Source: Polytrichum commune
Taxonomy: Eukaryota; Streptophyta; Polytrichopsida; Polytrichales; Polytrichaceae
Assembly (NCBI GenBank): GCA_950295325.1
Contig: OX485805.1
Span: 41,440,758-41,504,757 of the forward strand
DNA: 64,000 nucleotides
Direction: 5' to 3'
Position 1 is the stretch's first letter. Each line of letters opens with the position of its first letter. A model generated the notes under the pieces. The model was not told the origin of the DNA, searched no databases, and worked only from the letters and a program-made list of their open reading frames with translations. A program made the translations under genes and the position numbers. Positions 11,053-21,254 of this stretch are shown here, piece after piece.

Positions 11053-11920
11053 TCGATGCCCTCATCGACTATACTCGTAGTCGGCACACCAATTCTCAAG
11101 TTGCCATCCTCTATGGTGCGGCATTGTGTTTACCTTAGGGCGCGACCCCCACAATGCATCTTCAAATTTGGCATAGCCCCAAAGGTGTCGTTCCTAGGTG
11201 GTCCGTTAGCGACCTTGGATCTTTCATCCAAGGACCTAACCTACACTAGACCCACCTACTTTGGGACTCACTTGGGTTGCCCCTCCTTTGAGGCCTCCCC
11301 CGTTAGGCTCCACTAGCCTAACATGACACATCTAGGCGAGACCTCAACGCTTCCACTACGTTGTCTCGGTTGCAACTCCGAGATGGCTTTCCATTGTTAA
11401 GCCACGCCTCGATCGCACGGGGGTGATGCCAAGTCCCGCCCGACTCGGTTCCCACTTTGCTCTTTCGAGACATGGGTTCATGACTCCCATGCGCCAACTC
11501 TCGTTAGCTCGCGGGTAGCACTTTTATGAGCACGCGCCATCACCTTGTCCCCGCCCGGACAAGCCCGCGGCTAAGAAGTTTCTTGGTTTTATACAAGGCC
11601 CGTCCAAGCCATGGCCCCCAATTACTCGGCTTACCCAACCTAGTTTGGCATATCTATTCCCCCTCTTCCATTAACCAAGCATAAGTGCAAGACTAGGACC
11701 TCATCTCATACTTTTCTCTTTGCACCACTAAAGTTTGGACTTTATTCCCTCAAGCCAAAGAACAAGTTCATGTTGTGGAGTAATTAACCTCGAAGCTAAG
11801 TGTGCTACTAGCGTCTCTCCCCCACTAAAGGAGATTGATGTCCTCATCAATGCCTATGCTTCATTTTATTGGAATCCTTAGCCTTAGTTTCTTCAAAGTG
11901 CTTCACCAATTCATTGGTGT
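11053..11920. other. 3' non-coding region of the LTR element
   Basis: About 870 bp between the chromodomain remnant and the polypurine tract. It is relatively rich in CCC and CTC on +. I recognise no coding domain. Confidence 0.5.
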
Positions 11921-12308
11921 TCACCATGTCTCTTGCCGCCACCCAAGCGGTTTCTTTCTCATGGTATCTTCACCATTTCACCAAGTACTCCTTTGTACAT
12001 TTTCTTTCATTTTCACTTGGACTTCCTACACTTGAGGATGCCCTCCTACCTCATGTTCCAAATGACCTCCACAAGGTCGGGACGTGGCCTAATCACTTGC
12101 TTGTGATCGGGCCACAAGGTGTCGTCCTAAAATGACTTTCGTAATGAGACATGAAATGTTGGATGCACTTTGATCTCCGGCGGTAATTCCAACTTATACA
12201 TGTCCTTGAACACTTGTTCCACCATGGAAAACGAAGCTCCAATTTTGGACATGAACTTTTGGAGTAAGGCCTTTGGGCAAGGTGAGGTTGTCCACATTCA
12301 ACAACACC
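11921..12308 (-). pseudogene. Integrase C-terminus and chromodomain remnant
   Basis: Minus-strand reading from about 12240 gives VFKDMYKLELPPEIKVHPTF, the end of a Ty3/gypsy integrase. Near 11925-12000 is KEYLVKW, a stop codon, then RYHEKETAWVAARDM, a chromodomain core. The in-frame TGA after KEYLVKW and others upstream destroy the frame. The chromodomain assigns the element to the chromovirus branch. Confidence 0.7.
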
Positions 12309-13265
12309 TTATTGGCCCACCTCATACTCCACTTCGCGTCTTCCGGCATTGATTTGCACTCCGTAGCACCTTCGGGCTTTCTCCACCAACAACTTGGTCA
12401 TCTCCAAGACTTGTTTACCATCCTTGGCCAAGTCCTCACCATCTTGGTTGAACTCTAGTGTTGAATGTGCCCCCTCGAGAGCTAGGTTAATAGGTTGGAG
12501 CGCATCCACTCCATAAGCCACCACGAAAGACCACCCCTTGGTAGCCAAGTGCGTGGCTACATTGCAATTACACTCCGCTCGACCCACATAGTCCGCCCAA
12601 TCTCCTTGGTCCGCCCCCACCAAGTTCCTCAAGTATTGCTTCAAGACTCCATTCACATGCTCCGCTTTCCCATTCATTTGGGAATGCAAGGCCGTGCTAA
12701 ACCTTAGTTTCATTCCGACCTCCTTAGAGAAATGCATTGAAAATGCACTTGTGAACTTTGGATCTTGATCCCACACAATCACTCTTGGCAACCCGTGGTG
12801 CCTCAACCATCCTTTGAGAAAAGGCTATGCGGTCTCCAACGCGGTGGCGGTTCCCACAATCGGCACCATGTGTGCCAACTTGGCAAACCGCTCTACCATC
12901 AACAAGATGGCATCATACCCATGTGACTCCAGCAAACTTGTGATCAAGTCCATGCACTTACTATGCCATGGCGCCGACGGGATAGGCAACGGTTGCAAGA
13001 AACCGCCTTGCTTTTGGTTAGAGGCTCGGTTCACTTGGCACTTTATTCACGCCTTCACAAAGTGGGTTATATCCTCCGTTATGCACCACCAATGGTACCT
13101 CCATGACACCATTCTATGGCGGTTTTTTCTTTCTCCTCTATGGCCGGCAATAGGACTATCACATTCTTCCTTCAAAACCGATAGCCTCAACTTGCCTTGA
13201 GGCACATACACCCGACTTTGCTTACACTTGAACAATCCGTCCACCAACTTAACCTCTTTGAGCAC
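12309..13265 (-). pseudogene. Ty3/gypsy integrase, broken into three frames
   Basis: 13265-13047 has the zinc-binding part with a SPIAGHRGERK H-box and a WCITEDITHF stretch that should carry the cysteines. 13034-12825 has WHSKCMDLITSLLESHGYDA, matching the first catalytic Asp region, and VERFAKLAHMVPI. 12806-12309 has RVIVWDQDPKFTSAF, the second Asp region, and STALHSQMNGKAEHVNGVL, where the catalytic Glu of QTDGQTE-type motifs should lie. Frames change between the pieces, so no intact protein is encoded. Confidence 0.8.
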
Positions 13266-13654
13266 CTTGCTCTTGCGAAGCTCACCTAAAAGCTTTTGTG
13301 CCTCGGGGTAGTTAATTTATCCCTCCCGTATCTTGCATCACAAGTTTCCTTCGCCGGCACACATTAGCCACAAGGTTTGGATGGTTCTCATTGCTTGGAA
13401 CTCTTCCGGTCTACTTAGTGCATCCGGCACCACATTTCCACGGTCCGGTTTGTGGACCAAATCCACCTTCATAAGCGCCAAACTATCATGCCACCGCAAT
13501 GACTTGGCGCTCACTTGCGCTTGTATATGTTAAAATACTTTTAGGACACATTGTCCATGTAGATCTTTGCTTTGTGCGACCCCAAATAATGTCGCCACAT
13601 CTTCGAGCAATGCACTACCGCAAAGAAGTTCTTTGTCATGAGTTGGTTGTCTTC
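13266..13654 (-). pseudogene. Degraded RNase H to integrase linker
   Basis: Minus-strand sequence between the RNase H repeats and integrase. Frames are broken; scattered similarity to the RNase H C-terminal part is likely (a His- and Val-rich stretch) but I cannot trace a continuous domain. Confidence 0.4.
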
Positions 13655-14545
13655 TTTGACAACTATCGAGCCTCAAGCCCCCATATGCAAAGGCCATCCA
13701 TCTTACATTAACAATCCATCATTGGCAAAGTTACTCGCCCCCGTATGCACCTCAAAAGGTTTGTCAAACTCCACGAACTTGAGCACGGGCGGCGAGGAGA
13801 ACTTGCTCTTAAGCTCCCCAAAGACTTGGTGACAAGGCTAGTCCCACTCTTGGGATAGCCATTTCTTTCACAAGTCCGACAACCATCGAGCTTCATGCTC
13901 CCATATGCAATGGCCATCTTTTTTTTTTACATCAACATCCGCCAACGATAAAGTCACTCGCCCCCGTATGCACCTCAAAAGGTATGTCAAACTCCGCGAA
14001 CTTGAGCACCGGCGGCGAAAAGAACTTCGTCTTAAGCTCCTCAAGGACTTGGTGGCACGGCTCATCCCACTCTTGGGATAGCCATGTCTTGCACAAGCCG
14101 GACAAGATTTAACAACCATTGAGCTTATTGCTGTCATATGCAATGGTCCTCCATCTTGGATCAACATCCGCCAATGGCAAAGTGACTTGCCCCCGTATGC
14201 ACCTCAAAAGGTTTGGCAAACTCCGCAAGCTTGAGCACGGGCGGCAAAGACAACTTGCTCTTAAGCTCCCCAATGGCTTGGTGGCACGGCTCATCCCACT
14301 CTTGGGATAGCCATTTCTTGCACAAGCCGGACAAGGTTCGACAACCATGGAGCTTAATCCTCTCATAAGCAATGGTCATCCATCTTGGATCAACATCCGC
14401 CAATGATAAAGTCCTTCGTCTCCATGTGCACCTCAAAATGCTTATGAAAACCCGGAAACTTAACCACATCTCGTGAAGGGAACTTGCTCTTGAGCTTCCC
14501 AAAGGCTTGGTGACAAGGCTCATCCCACTCTTGGGATAGCCATTT
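13655..14545 (-). repeat. Four-fold tandem duplication of the RT thumb / RNase H start
   Basis: The block containing TCCCACTCTTGGGATAGCC recurs at about 13838, 14063, 14292 and 14520, a period of about 220-230 bp. A partial fifth copy sits near 13660. Each copy encodes on - a version of ELKSKLS-PPVLKLAEFAKPF-EVHTGASHFAIG, the RNase H entry of a gypsy polymerase. Copies differ by substitutions and 1-bp indels. In intact elements this segment is single. The repeats therefore break the polymerase. Confidence 0.8.
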
Positions 14546-14880
14546 TCCTCAATAAGTTGACTAAGGTCCTAGCAACCTTAAAACAAATCTAGAATGAAGT
14601 GGTGGTAGTAGTTGGCTAGGCCAACCAATGACCTAAGCATTTTTTGAGTCAAGGGCCAATTCTCCTCTTGGATTGCCTTGACATTCTTCATGTTTGTCCA
14701 CCAACTTCCTTTGTCACCACATGCCTCAAGAATTCAATTTCTTCTTGAGCAAAGTTGCAATTCACTCCTTGGCGGTAACATTTTGAGCAACACATTGATG
14801 AATACATCCTTGTATCTCACCAACATCCCACAAGTATGGTTTGGGGGAGGCCCATCTTTCCTAGCCTCCCCATGAGTTCC
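14546..14880 (-). pseudogene. Reverse transcriptase remnant with deleted palm
   Basis: Minus reading near 14860-14790 gives LVRYKDVFINVLLKMLPPRSE, the segment that leads into gypsy reverse transcriptase. Directly after it comes FAQEEIEFLRHVVTKE (about 14755-14700) and then MLRSLVGLANYYHHFI, the thumb. The whole fingers-palm region with the YxDD box, normally several hundred bases, is missing between them. The deletion joint is at about 14755. Confidence 0.75.
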
Positions 14881-15735
14881 TTGGAGTTGCTCCAATTGAA
14901 CCACGACCATTATGTTTACCATTTTTCATTTGGTCCATTAAGACCAAATTCAACTTGGGTCCTCCTACCATAGGAGTCCTTGTCAATTTGAACCTCAATT
15001 CTTTGCCATTATGACACATCATAATGCACGGCAAGCACACCGGCTTGCACCTCACATCTATCATGTGAGTTTCAAAGAAGGCGGCCTTCACAATGACATG
15101 CATTTCATCTATTTCACATGGTGTGAAATTTTGACAAAAATCCAATGTCCCACATTGAAAGGTTACATGCATCGCGGCCTCCTTTGTCTCATGCGGTTTG
15201 CCCTTTCCAAACCGCACCTTGGTGGGCTTCACCACTCTACCAATCGGCAAACCCCAACTCCCTTGTGAGCTTTGGGGTCATGAAAGAATGCCTTAACTCT
15301 TTGTCAACCCATGAGACAAGTCTCCCATTCATTTGAGCCTCAAGGTACAAAATACTTGGCCTCGGATTAAGGCTACTAGCCTTGGCCACAAAGCCATCGT
15401 CCAACATTTGGTCCTCGGCAACTTGGCTTGGCTTGGTCCGTAAAGCCAACTTTAAACATTTCGTCCGCGGGACAAATTGGTTTGGTGCCACAAAACAAAT
15501 TTCTAATAATTTGTCCGCAAAACAAACATGTTTTGCCTTGGTAGCACAAAGCCACCTTCCCACACTCCGTCCGCGGCACGAACATGAATTGCCTTGGTAG
15601 GACAAACCCACCTCCCAACATTCCGTCCGCGGCACAAGTATGATTTGCTTTGGAAGCATAAAGCCACCTTTCAACATTCCGTCCGCGGCACCAACATGTT
15701 TTGCCTAAGTAAAATGGACCAAACAATTTGCACTC
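14881..15735 (-). pseudogene. Retropepsin-like protease region, active site lost, with minisatellite
   Basis: From about 15350 downward on -, the frame has YLEAQMNGRLVSWVDKELRH then SFMTPKLTRELG. In a working gypsy protease the position reads VDTGATHSF; here DTG is DKEL. Further on are DEMHVIVKAAFFETHMIDVR and GKELRFKLTRTPMVGGPKL, the rest of the domain and its linker. Upstream, about 15450-15720, CCGTCCGCGGCAC-type units repeat about five times with a period near 57-60 bp and encode a Cys-rich repeat. Confidence 0.65.
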
Positions 15736-16351
15736 ATTTCTTTGGGACCTACTTTGGCTAAAGCCACTTGTGGTGATGCACCGCCGAACTTCTCTTTGGG
15801 ACCATCGTCTTCAATGCTCTTGCAAACTTGATGGTCCCCACCATGTCCTCAAGAAGCCTTGGGGACTTAAACAAGGCATCCACCACCCGCTTTTAAAACC
15901 CCACCTAAAAGGATGCATTTCTTAGAAAGCTCGTCCGTTTTAGGTGTATCCTTCATTTGTGCGTTTGAATAGCGCACATAGGCCTTAAGAGGCCCCGGGT
16001 GCCTCATTAGCACCAAATTCATTCCAACATCAATACCTTCCAAGCATTTCGAATTGGAATTTCAATCCAACATTAATGCCCTCCAAGGTTTTGGGTGCTT
16101 TCGGTATTCTAAGCCCCAAATGTTTTTTGAGGTTTGCGGGAGCCTTTTCAAAGCACTCCTCCATTTTCATTACCAAATCCACCCTCATGCCCACCATTGT
16201 CATTAGAACCAATGGTATGGTCAAATTCCACTTGCACATGATCCTTGTTCCAATTTGAGCCTCACAACCTTTTGGAAACCCCGGGCTCACCATCATAACC
16301 CGCATTTTTGATAGCCATGTTTCCCTCAAAGTGCGAGCTCAAAACTTGGAA
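15736..16351 (-). other. 5' internal region of the LTR element (gag position), unrecognised
   Basis: The gag gene should lie here, next to the primer binding site, but only 100 codons at 16030-16329 are open and I do not recognise capsid or zinc-knuckle motifs. Gag is probably deleted or badly degraded. Confidence 0.45.
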
Positions 16352-16367
16352 CCCTGCTCTGATACCA
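16352..16367 (-). promoter_or_regulatory. Primer binding site (initiator Met tRNA)
   Basis: On the minus strand TGGTATCAGAGCAGGG starts 2 bp from the LTR end. It is complementary to the 3' end of plant initiator methionine tRNA, the usual primer of plant LTR retrotransposons. Confidence 0.9.
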
Positions 16368-16369
16368 AG

Positions 16370-17343
16370 TGTCGCAACCCTTGCTAGCCCCCCCTTGACA
16401 ATCTTGCCAATTTTCAATTCTAGCAAAGGTTACGAGCGCTAACCATTCGCATTCCGCCATGCTAATGGTTAGCTCCTCCTACCCCGGACCTTATAGTTCA
16501 TAGGAGGGAACCAACCCTCCTACTTTGCTTTCGGGACTCACCCCTTAATCGGTAACCCATTCCTAGATGTGGACTTCCATCCATGGAAGTCCCATCTTAT
16601 GTTGATCATCGCGTTGCCGGAGCAACACTACAACAACCCGAACCATACTAGGCAACTATGGCCTCACAATGGGCCAATGCCCATGGAGGCCTTGCCGTTC
16701 GGCCTCGGGTGGGTGAGGCCACACCACCTCACCCATATAAGCCTCTAGGACTCTACGCGGGGCCCCTACCCCACCGTCAACCAACCTCTTGTCTCTCCAC
16801 CAAGAGTTGGGGCCAAGTGGACACTTTCCTTTAGCCGCTGGGCCTAGAAGCCCCCGGCAGCTTCAGACCATCATAACTTCCTTGTATGATGTCTGATACT
16901 AACAAGCGACCACTCCATCTTCATCTACGCTTCACGTAGATGCCGATGGACTCCTCACTTGCCCCATTCGGGCAAGTCTTGAGGAAGTTATGCCTGTTTG
17001 AACCTTGGCAGTCCCGGGAATCACTCCCAGGCACTGCTGTACCAGGGCGCTGTCCCGGGACAGCGCCCCACTCAAATGGCCATAACTCCTAGCTCACACC
17101 TCCGCTTGAGGTGATCTTGAGCATTCTAGAATCACCACGCCATGAGCTACGCATAGCTCATGGCCTTACCCTCATGCCTCCTAGTCTCCGTGGGTGGGAG
17201 GCGTTCCCAACGCCCGGGGCCCTCACCCACACTAGGATCACTTGGGCCCTCTCACCAACGGCGCCACAAGTCCCGGGTGTCACTCCGGGGTCCCCCTTGT
17301 GCCCATGGTGTTTCGGGCACTCCTCATGGAGAGGTGCGCGACA
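16370..17343 (-). repeat. 5' LTR of the chromovirus-type element
   Basis: 974 bp; aligned by eye to 10059-11032 with no mismatch and no indel found. Confidence 0.93.
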
Positions 17344-17743
17344 CTACGGGGGACCATATCCCGACATCAAAATTAGAGAACAACATCGACAAAAACTTGT
17401 CGCAGTCGGTCATTTTTTTGATTTTCACATTCAGGTCCTTTGCGTGGTGGATGACTAGATCCGGGCCCCACTCTCTCCTATCGTGCAGAGGTCTGATATC
17501 GCAAAGAAGTCCTACAACATTCAACACTATAATTTTCCTACGCCCGGAGTCCGACACTCTTACCGAGGGGACCTTCGGGGGTAACGGCTGAATCTTCGGA
17601 GCATTGCCAGCCTTCTTCTTCTTCTTCTGTGGACTGCCTCCTTTATGTGCCCGTTTTGCTGGCCTCTTCGTCGCAGGCGCCTCATGGTCCTCGTCCTCCT
17701 GCAAGTCCACGGGTTGATCTTCACTCGCTCCAACCGTCATAAC
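17344..17743 (-). pseudogene. TNPA-like gene, exon segment 5' of the LTR insertion
   Basis: Acceptor CCTCCCAG before 17743. The exon is acidic and then strongly basic (QEDEDHEAPATKRPAKRAHK, then PQKKKKKAG), a likely nuclear localisation signal and disordered region, and ends GIWSPV at the LTR border. It continues at 10058. Minus-strand CACTA gene. Confidence 0.6.
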
Positions 17744-18059
17744 CTGGGAGGCCACGACCCAATAACACTCTAGCGTTAGAATATGACTCGGCCCTGTCAT
17801 ACACGACTGCTTGTGATAACCTCATGTCATGTTATATGACTGCTACTTGTCATGTTTATGACTGCATTGAGTCATATACTATGACCGCCTATAGTCGTAT
17901 AACATGACTGCCTAGAGTCATGTGATATGACTGCCTTCAGTCATATCATGTGACATAGTCATATGACTGTCCAATGTTGAGGCCACATCAAAGATACAAA
18001 GCTTGCACGTAAGTATAACTATCGGACAAGTATAATGTGCATATGACATGAATGCCAAC
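17744..18059. repeat. Intron with ATGAC/GTCAT palindromes
   Basis: Includes CATATGACTGCCTTCAGTCATAT near 17925-17947 and several related pairs from 17780 on. Non-coding; same motif as the element ends. Confidence 0.7.
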
Positions 18060-18263
18060 CTCTTTCTGTCGAGCCATTGCACGCCGGGTAGGCCGTGCAT
18101 CGTGTTCCGCCAATAGCTTCTCCGCTTCGCCCTTCCTCTTCTTGGCTATGGGTTTCTTCTTTTCAATGACGGGTTGGCAACCCATATCTGCTAGGGTGTT
18201 ACGCAGGGGCTCCGATGCCGCGGTCGACCCAGTATGCCCGGATTCCGCCGACCTCCCAGTTGC
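18060..18263 (-). pseudogene. TNPA-like gene, small basic exon
   Basis: 204 bp between acceptor ACATGCAG and donor GTTGGC. Encodes ATGRSAESGHTG..., then VIEKKKPIAKKRKGEAEKLL, a basic, probably nuclear-localising stretch. Frame is open throughout. Confidence 0.5.
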
Positions 18264-18394
18264 CTGCATGTTCTAATGATCCACACGAGGCGTGTATTAG
18301 TGAACGATCCTAATGCATGACATACAACATTGCTGAAGCAAATGTGTTCCATACATGTATTCGACTGGAGTACTAGAGGGTATACAGACGCAAC
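18264..18394. other. Short intron of the TNPA-like gene
   Basis: 131 bp; unlike the larger introns it has no clear palindrome cluster. Confidence 0.4.
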
Positions 18395-18736
18395 CTTTTC
18401 GGCGGTTACTTGGATCACGTCGACTCCCGCTTCCGCCGTGGCTGGCGGTTCCATGTCCGTGGCCGTCGTTCGCTTCTGCACCTCCAGCAGAAGCTGCTTC
18501 ATCATAGCCTTCACATCTTCCATCTCCCCCTTCATGCTATCTTGGAAGTCGTGCAGCTCTGTCCGCGTAACAAAGAGGGCTCTATCTCCCGCTCTTGCAT
18601 TTGGGAGTGGCCCTCTGGATGACGAGGACCGGCCCCGTCCTGATTTCCCGGGTGTCGCTAGCTCGGTTTCCACCTCCAGCTGCGTGGGGGGCCGCTCTAA
18701 ATCTGCGGCCTGTGAAAGGAGCAACTGTGGATCCAT
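18395..18736 (-). pseudogene. TNPA-like gene, exon with coiled-coil-like helix
   Basis: Encodes GKSGRGRSSSSRGPLPNARA, then a helical heptad-like stretch FVTRTELHDFQDSMKGEMED and VKAMMKQLLLEVQKR, suggesting a coiled coil for dimerisation. An acceptor (GATCCACAG) precedes 18724; an ATG at 18736 is an alternative start. Donor GTTGCG. Confidence 0.5.
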
Positions 18737-19058
18737 GAAAAATACGTAAACATACTAAATATGACTATGGAAAGTCATATTACTAAGAATATGACTAGCT
18801 GAAGTCATATTACTCAACATATGACTAGGTGAAGTCATATGACTCACAATATGACTAGGTGAAGTCATATGTCTCTGAATATGACTATGTGAAGTCATAT
18901 TCAGGCAGCGTGTGACTATCTATGGTCATACGACTTCCGGTGTAACTATCTATGGTCATACGACTTCCGGTGTGATTATGTAAAGTGATATCATTCATTA
19001 TATGACTTCAGGTTGTCACATATTTATGTTTGAATGACTTGCACACAAAATCACTTAC
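18737..19058. repeat. Intron array of about eight ATGAC-N-GTCAT palindromes
   Basis: From 18755 to about 19000 roughly 20-bp units of the type ATGACTAGGTGAAGTCATAT recur every 29-31 bp, eight in a row with small changes. This is the densest cluster of the motif in the CACTA element. It lies entirely inside an intron of the minus-strand gene. Confidence 0.85.
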
Positions 19059-19887
19059 CAGTCTAGAGCGCACCTCCCCTTCGGACCTTCCAGAATACGA
19101 CAAGGTCTGCACGGTCTGCCGTGCGGCTTTCATGCGCGTGGCTTCCGCGATTTTGTCCGTCCGGGCAATTAACCTCTTGAAGTTGTCGACGTGCGCCTTC
19201 TTCACATACGGTGGGAGCGGGCCACAACTCTCTATGAGTTTCTTCATGTTCGACCTGCGAGTGCGCATCTGCTGCCGCAAAATCTGGAAAAAAATAGCTT
19301 CAGGCACGTCTCCGAGTCCACCACGGTACTCGAACTGTGCGGCCATCTTGTCTTTAATTGCCAACAACAAGGGCCGTGGGTGTGCCCTGAAGTTGTCGAC
19401 GCTCTAGTCGAGGTCGCGAGAGTACCCGCGTAGTCGCGTCAGCCAGTCAGGCCTGTGTATCCCTGTCGGGCACCCGGCCTCGTCGACCTCGACCCACAAA
19501 CGCTGACCACCACTGGAACTGTGCATCTCGTCACTCTTCTTCAAGGACCACCTAAGGTTCTTCAACTTCGACTGTCGAAGCCGCGCGCTTCCGTCGCCGC
19601 CTTCAACCTCTGCTGTCCGGCCAAGGCAACGCACCTTCTCCCGAAGTTCTGTCGGATCGGCTCCTTTTTGAGCCATACGCCGCAAAATGCTTACTTCCCG
19701 GAGCTCCAGCTCGTCAAGGAGCTCGTTACGATGCCCTATGCCTATGTCTGCCTCCTCGCTGTCCGCCGATGCTTCGTCGGCGTCCATCTCACAAGCCCGG
19801 AGAGTATCTTGCATGTCTTGGGACAGCAGGATATCCTCCTCCTCGACCGCCTTGCCCTTCTTTCCGCTAGATTGCAACGGCCATGAC
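19059..19887 (-). pseudogene. TNPA-like gene, large exon with in-frame TAG
   Basis: Encodes an acidic start (GKAVEEEDILLSQDMQDTLR), RHDNELL-like helices (GIGHRNELLDELELREVSIL), a central WVEVDEAGCPTGIHRPDW (typical 'VD..G.P.G' entry into plant transposon proteins), and FFQILRQQMRTRRSNMKKLI ending at donor GTAAGT. A TAG at 19404-19406 interrupts the otherwise continuous frame, so this copy would give a truncated product. The region corresponds to the main conserved part of CACTA second-gene products, but I name no domain. Confidence 0.6.
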
Positions 19888-20245
19888 CTGGGTTCATTTG
19901 CATTACCCTACACACCCAGTCGTACAGTATGCTATATGAGACCGTGGAGTCACCCTACATGACTGTAGTAAGTTACATGATTGCATCGAGTCACACTACA
20001 TGGCCGAGTGGAAGGATATGATTGCATAATATGACTGGACAAAGTCATATGACTACCTATAGTCATATTACATGACTGCACTAAGTATCATGTTCGGGGT
20101 CAGATTATGACCTCCTGGAGTGATATGCATATACGGACATATGTTATCAACATTTTTTCTATATGTGTTTGGAATGAGACCCAAGTAACGCGAACGACTA
20201 AATGCGTTTCCAAGTGCAAGAAACTACGGAGATTTATGTTTTTAC
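19888..20245. repeat. Intron with ATGAC/GTCAT palindromes
   Basis: Palindromic pairs such as ATGACTGGACAAAGTCAT at about 20031-20050, plus a run of TACATGACT / AGTTACATG motifs. Non-coding. Confidence 0.65.
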
Positions 20246-20614
20246 CTTCCGCCTCCTTGGTCTGGGCCGCTCGTCCTCGGAAGTCTCCTCTTCGTCCTCT
20301 TCGTCCTCGTCATCATCGAGGTCCGTTTCAGGAAGTTGTTTTTTTCCCTTCGCTCTAGTGGTCACACCCCAGCCACCACCCTGCTCTACAGATGGGCCCG
20401 GCTCTCCCACAGGCACGCCACGGCTGCTCTCAAAAACACGCGCAACCTCATTCGAAGTCATTTCCAAAACCGGCAATGTAATTGCCGGGAAACTAGCAAT
20501 TGTGCGAAAAACTTCCACTTGCATGCCATCAGGCAGATTAGCTATTTTTGTTATCAAATTGACAAGTACATTGTTCATTTCGGCATTTTTGGTGGAAGTC
20601 GCGGGAACCACACT
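20246..20614 (-). pseudogene. TNPA-like gene, first recognisable exon
   Basis: Encodes a helix (NNVLVNLITKIANLPDGMQ), then GGGWGVTTRAKGKKQLPETD and an Asp/Glu run followed by RPRPRRRK at the donor GTAAAA. No ATG begins it; an acceptor is plausible at ACTGAACAG just upstream, so earlier exons may exist or may start in the shared promoter region. I could not make its phase fit the next exon cleanly. Confidence 0.45.
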
Positions 20615-21254
20615 GTTCAGTACGAGCGTGAGTTATTAGACGGACATTACATCCCACAAAAATTGAAAGGTAAACGACTGCCAATGCTGTAACATGACTC
20701 AAATGAGTCATGTGGTCTCCACATTTTTTTGACTGGGAGGAGTCATAATCATGAAATTGTTCACAACATGGATTGAGGATGGTTGAAAATAAAAATTGAA
20801 ATTGAATGTTATGAATCTATTGCAGAGTTGACAACACATACACATTGTCAACACATACACAACACATACACCACACATACATGTTGTCATAACATACACA
20901 ACACATACACAACACATACACATTGTCAACACATAAAATTGAGTTTGAACCTTTGTGAATTCATCTTACGAAAGGAATATGTAACAAACACATACACGTG
21001 CTCTAGCTAGTAATAATTGAGTTCCAATGATTCAAACTTTCATTATCATCACGGGCACCAACCAATCATGCATGTGGGCAGCTTAGTTAGCCCTCGCTAC
21101 ATTGTTACTCAATATGACACCCGAAATATTTAGCCTATGCATTATGGTTTCAATTCCCTTTCAAATTTGGTAACTCTGGACTGTTGGGTAGTATGGAATT
21201 ATTCATTCATTATGTGATGTCAAACAAAAACATTGTTCATACACATGATCATAA
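20615..21254. promoter_or_regulatory. Divergent intergenic region of CACTA with CA-rich repeat
   Basis: Lies between the minus-strand gene and TNP2 on +, so it should hold both promoters. At about 20834-20935 ACACATACACA-type units repeat around a TTGTCAACACATA core. ATGACT pairs occur at 20690-20745. I see no convincing TATA pair to assign. Confidence 0.45.

Larger units (their letters stand above)
10059..17343 (-). mobile_element. Chromovirus-type Ty3/gypsy LTR retrotransposon, 7,285 bp, internally defective
   Basis: Two 974-bp LTRs (10059-11032, 16370-17343), read side by side, show no difference I can find. Both read TGTCGC...GCGACA on +; the element is transcribed on -. Next to the right LTR is a primer binding site TGGTATCAGAGC (initiator Met tRNA type). 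Next to the left LTR is a purine tract GGTGGGGGTGAG on the minus strand. In minus order come a protease remnant, a reverse transcriptase remnant with its palm missing, an RNase H region with tandem copies, integrase, and a chromodomain remnant. Flanks CTAAG / CTACG are an imperfect 5-bp target duplication. The identical LTRs indicate very recent insertion although the coding region cannot support its own movement. Confidence 0.93.

Noticed and set aside
10849-11316. 155-codon open frame on +, repeated at 17160-17591 and antisense in the solo LTR
   Set aside because: Lies in the LTR, GC-rich, same chance frame in each LTR copy; no family.
16352-16367. tRNA gene at the TGGTATCAGAGC sequence
   Set aside because: It is only the 16-base primer binding site next to an LTR; no cloverleaf around it.
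18330-18749. 139-codon + frame opposite the TNPA-like exon
   Set aside because: Ser-rich antisense frame; the minus frame has splice sites and a coiled-coil-like helix.
20708-21010. Frames with CVCVVYV or THTHCQH repeats
   Set aside because: Translation of the CA-rich repeat in the divergent promoter region.
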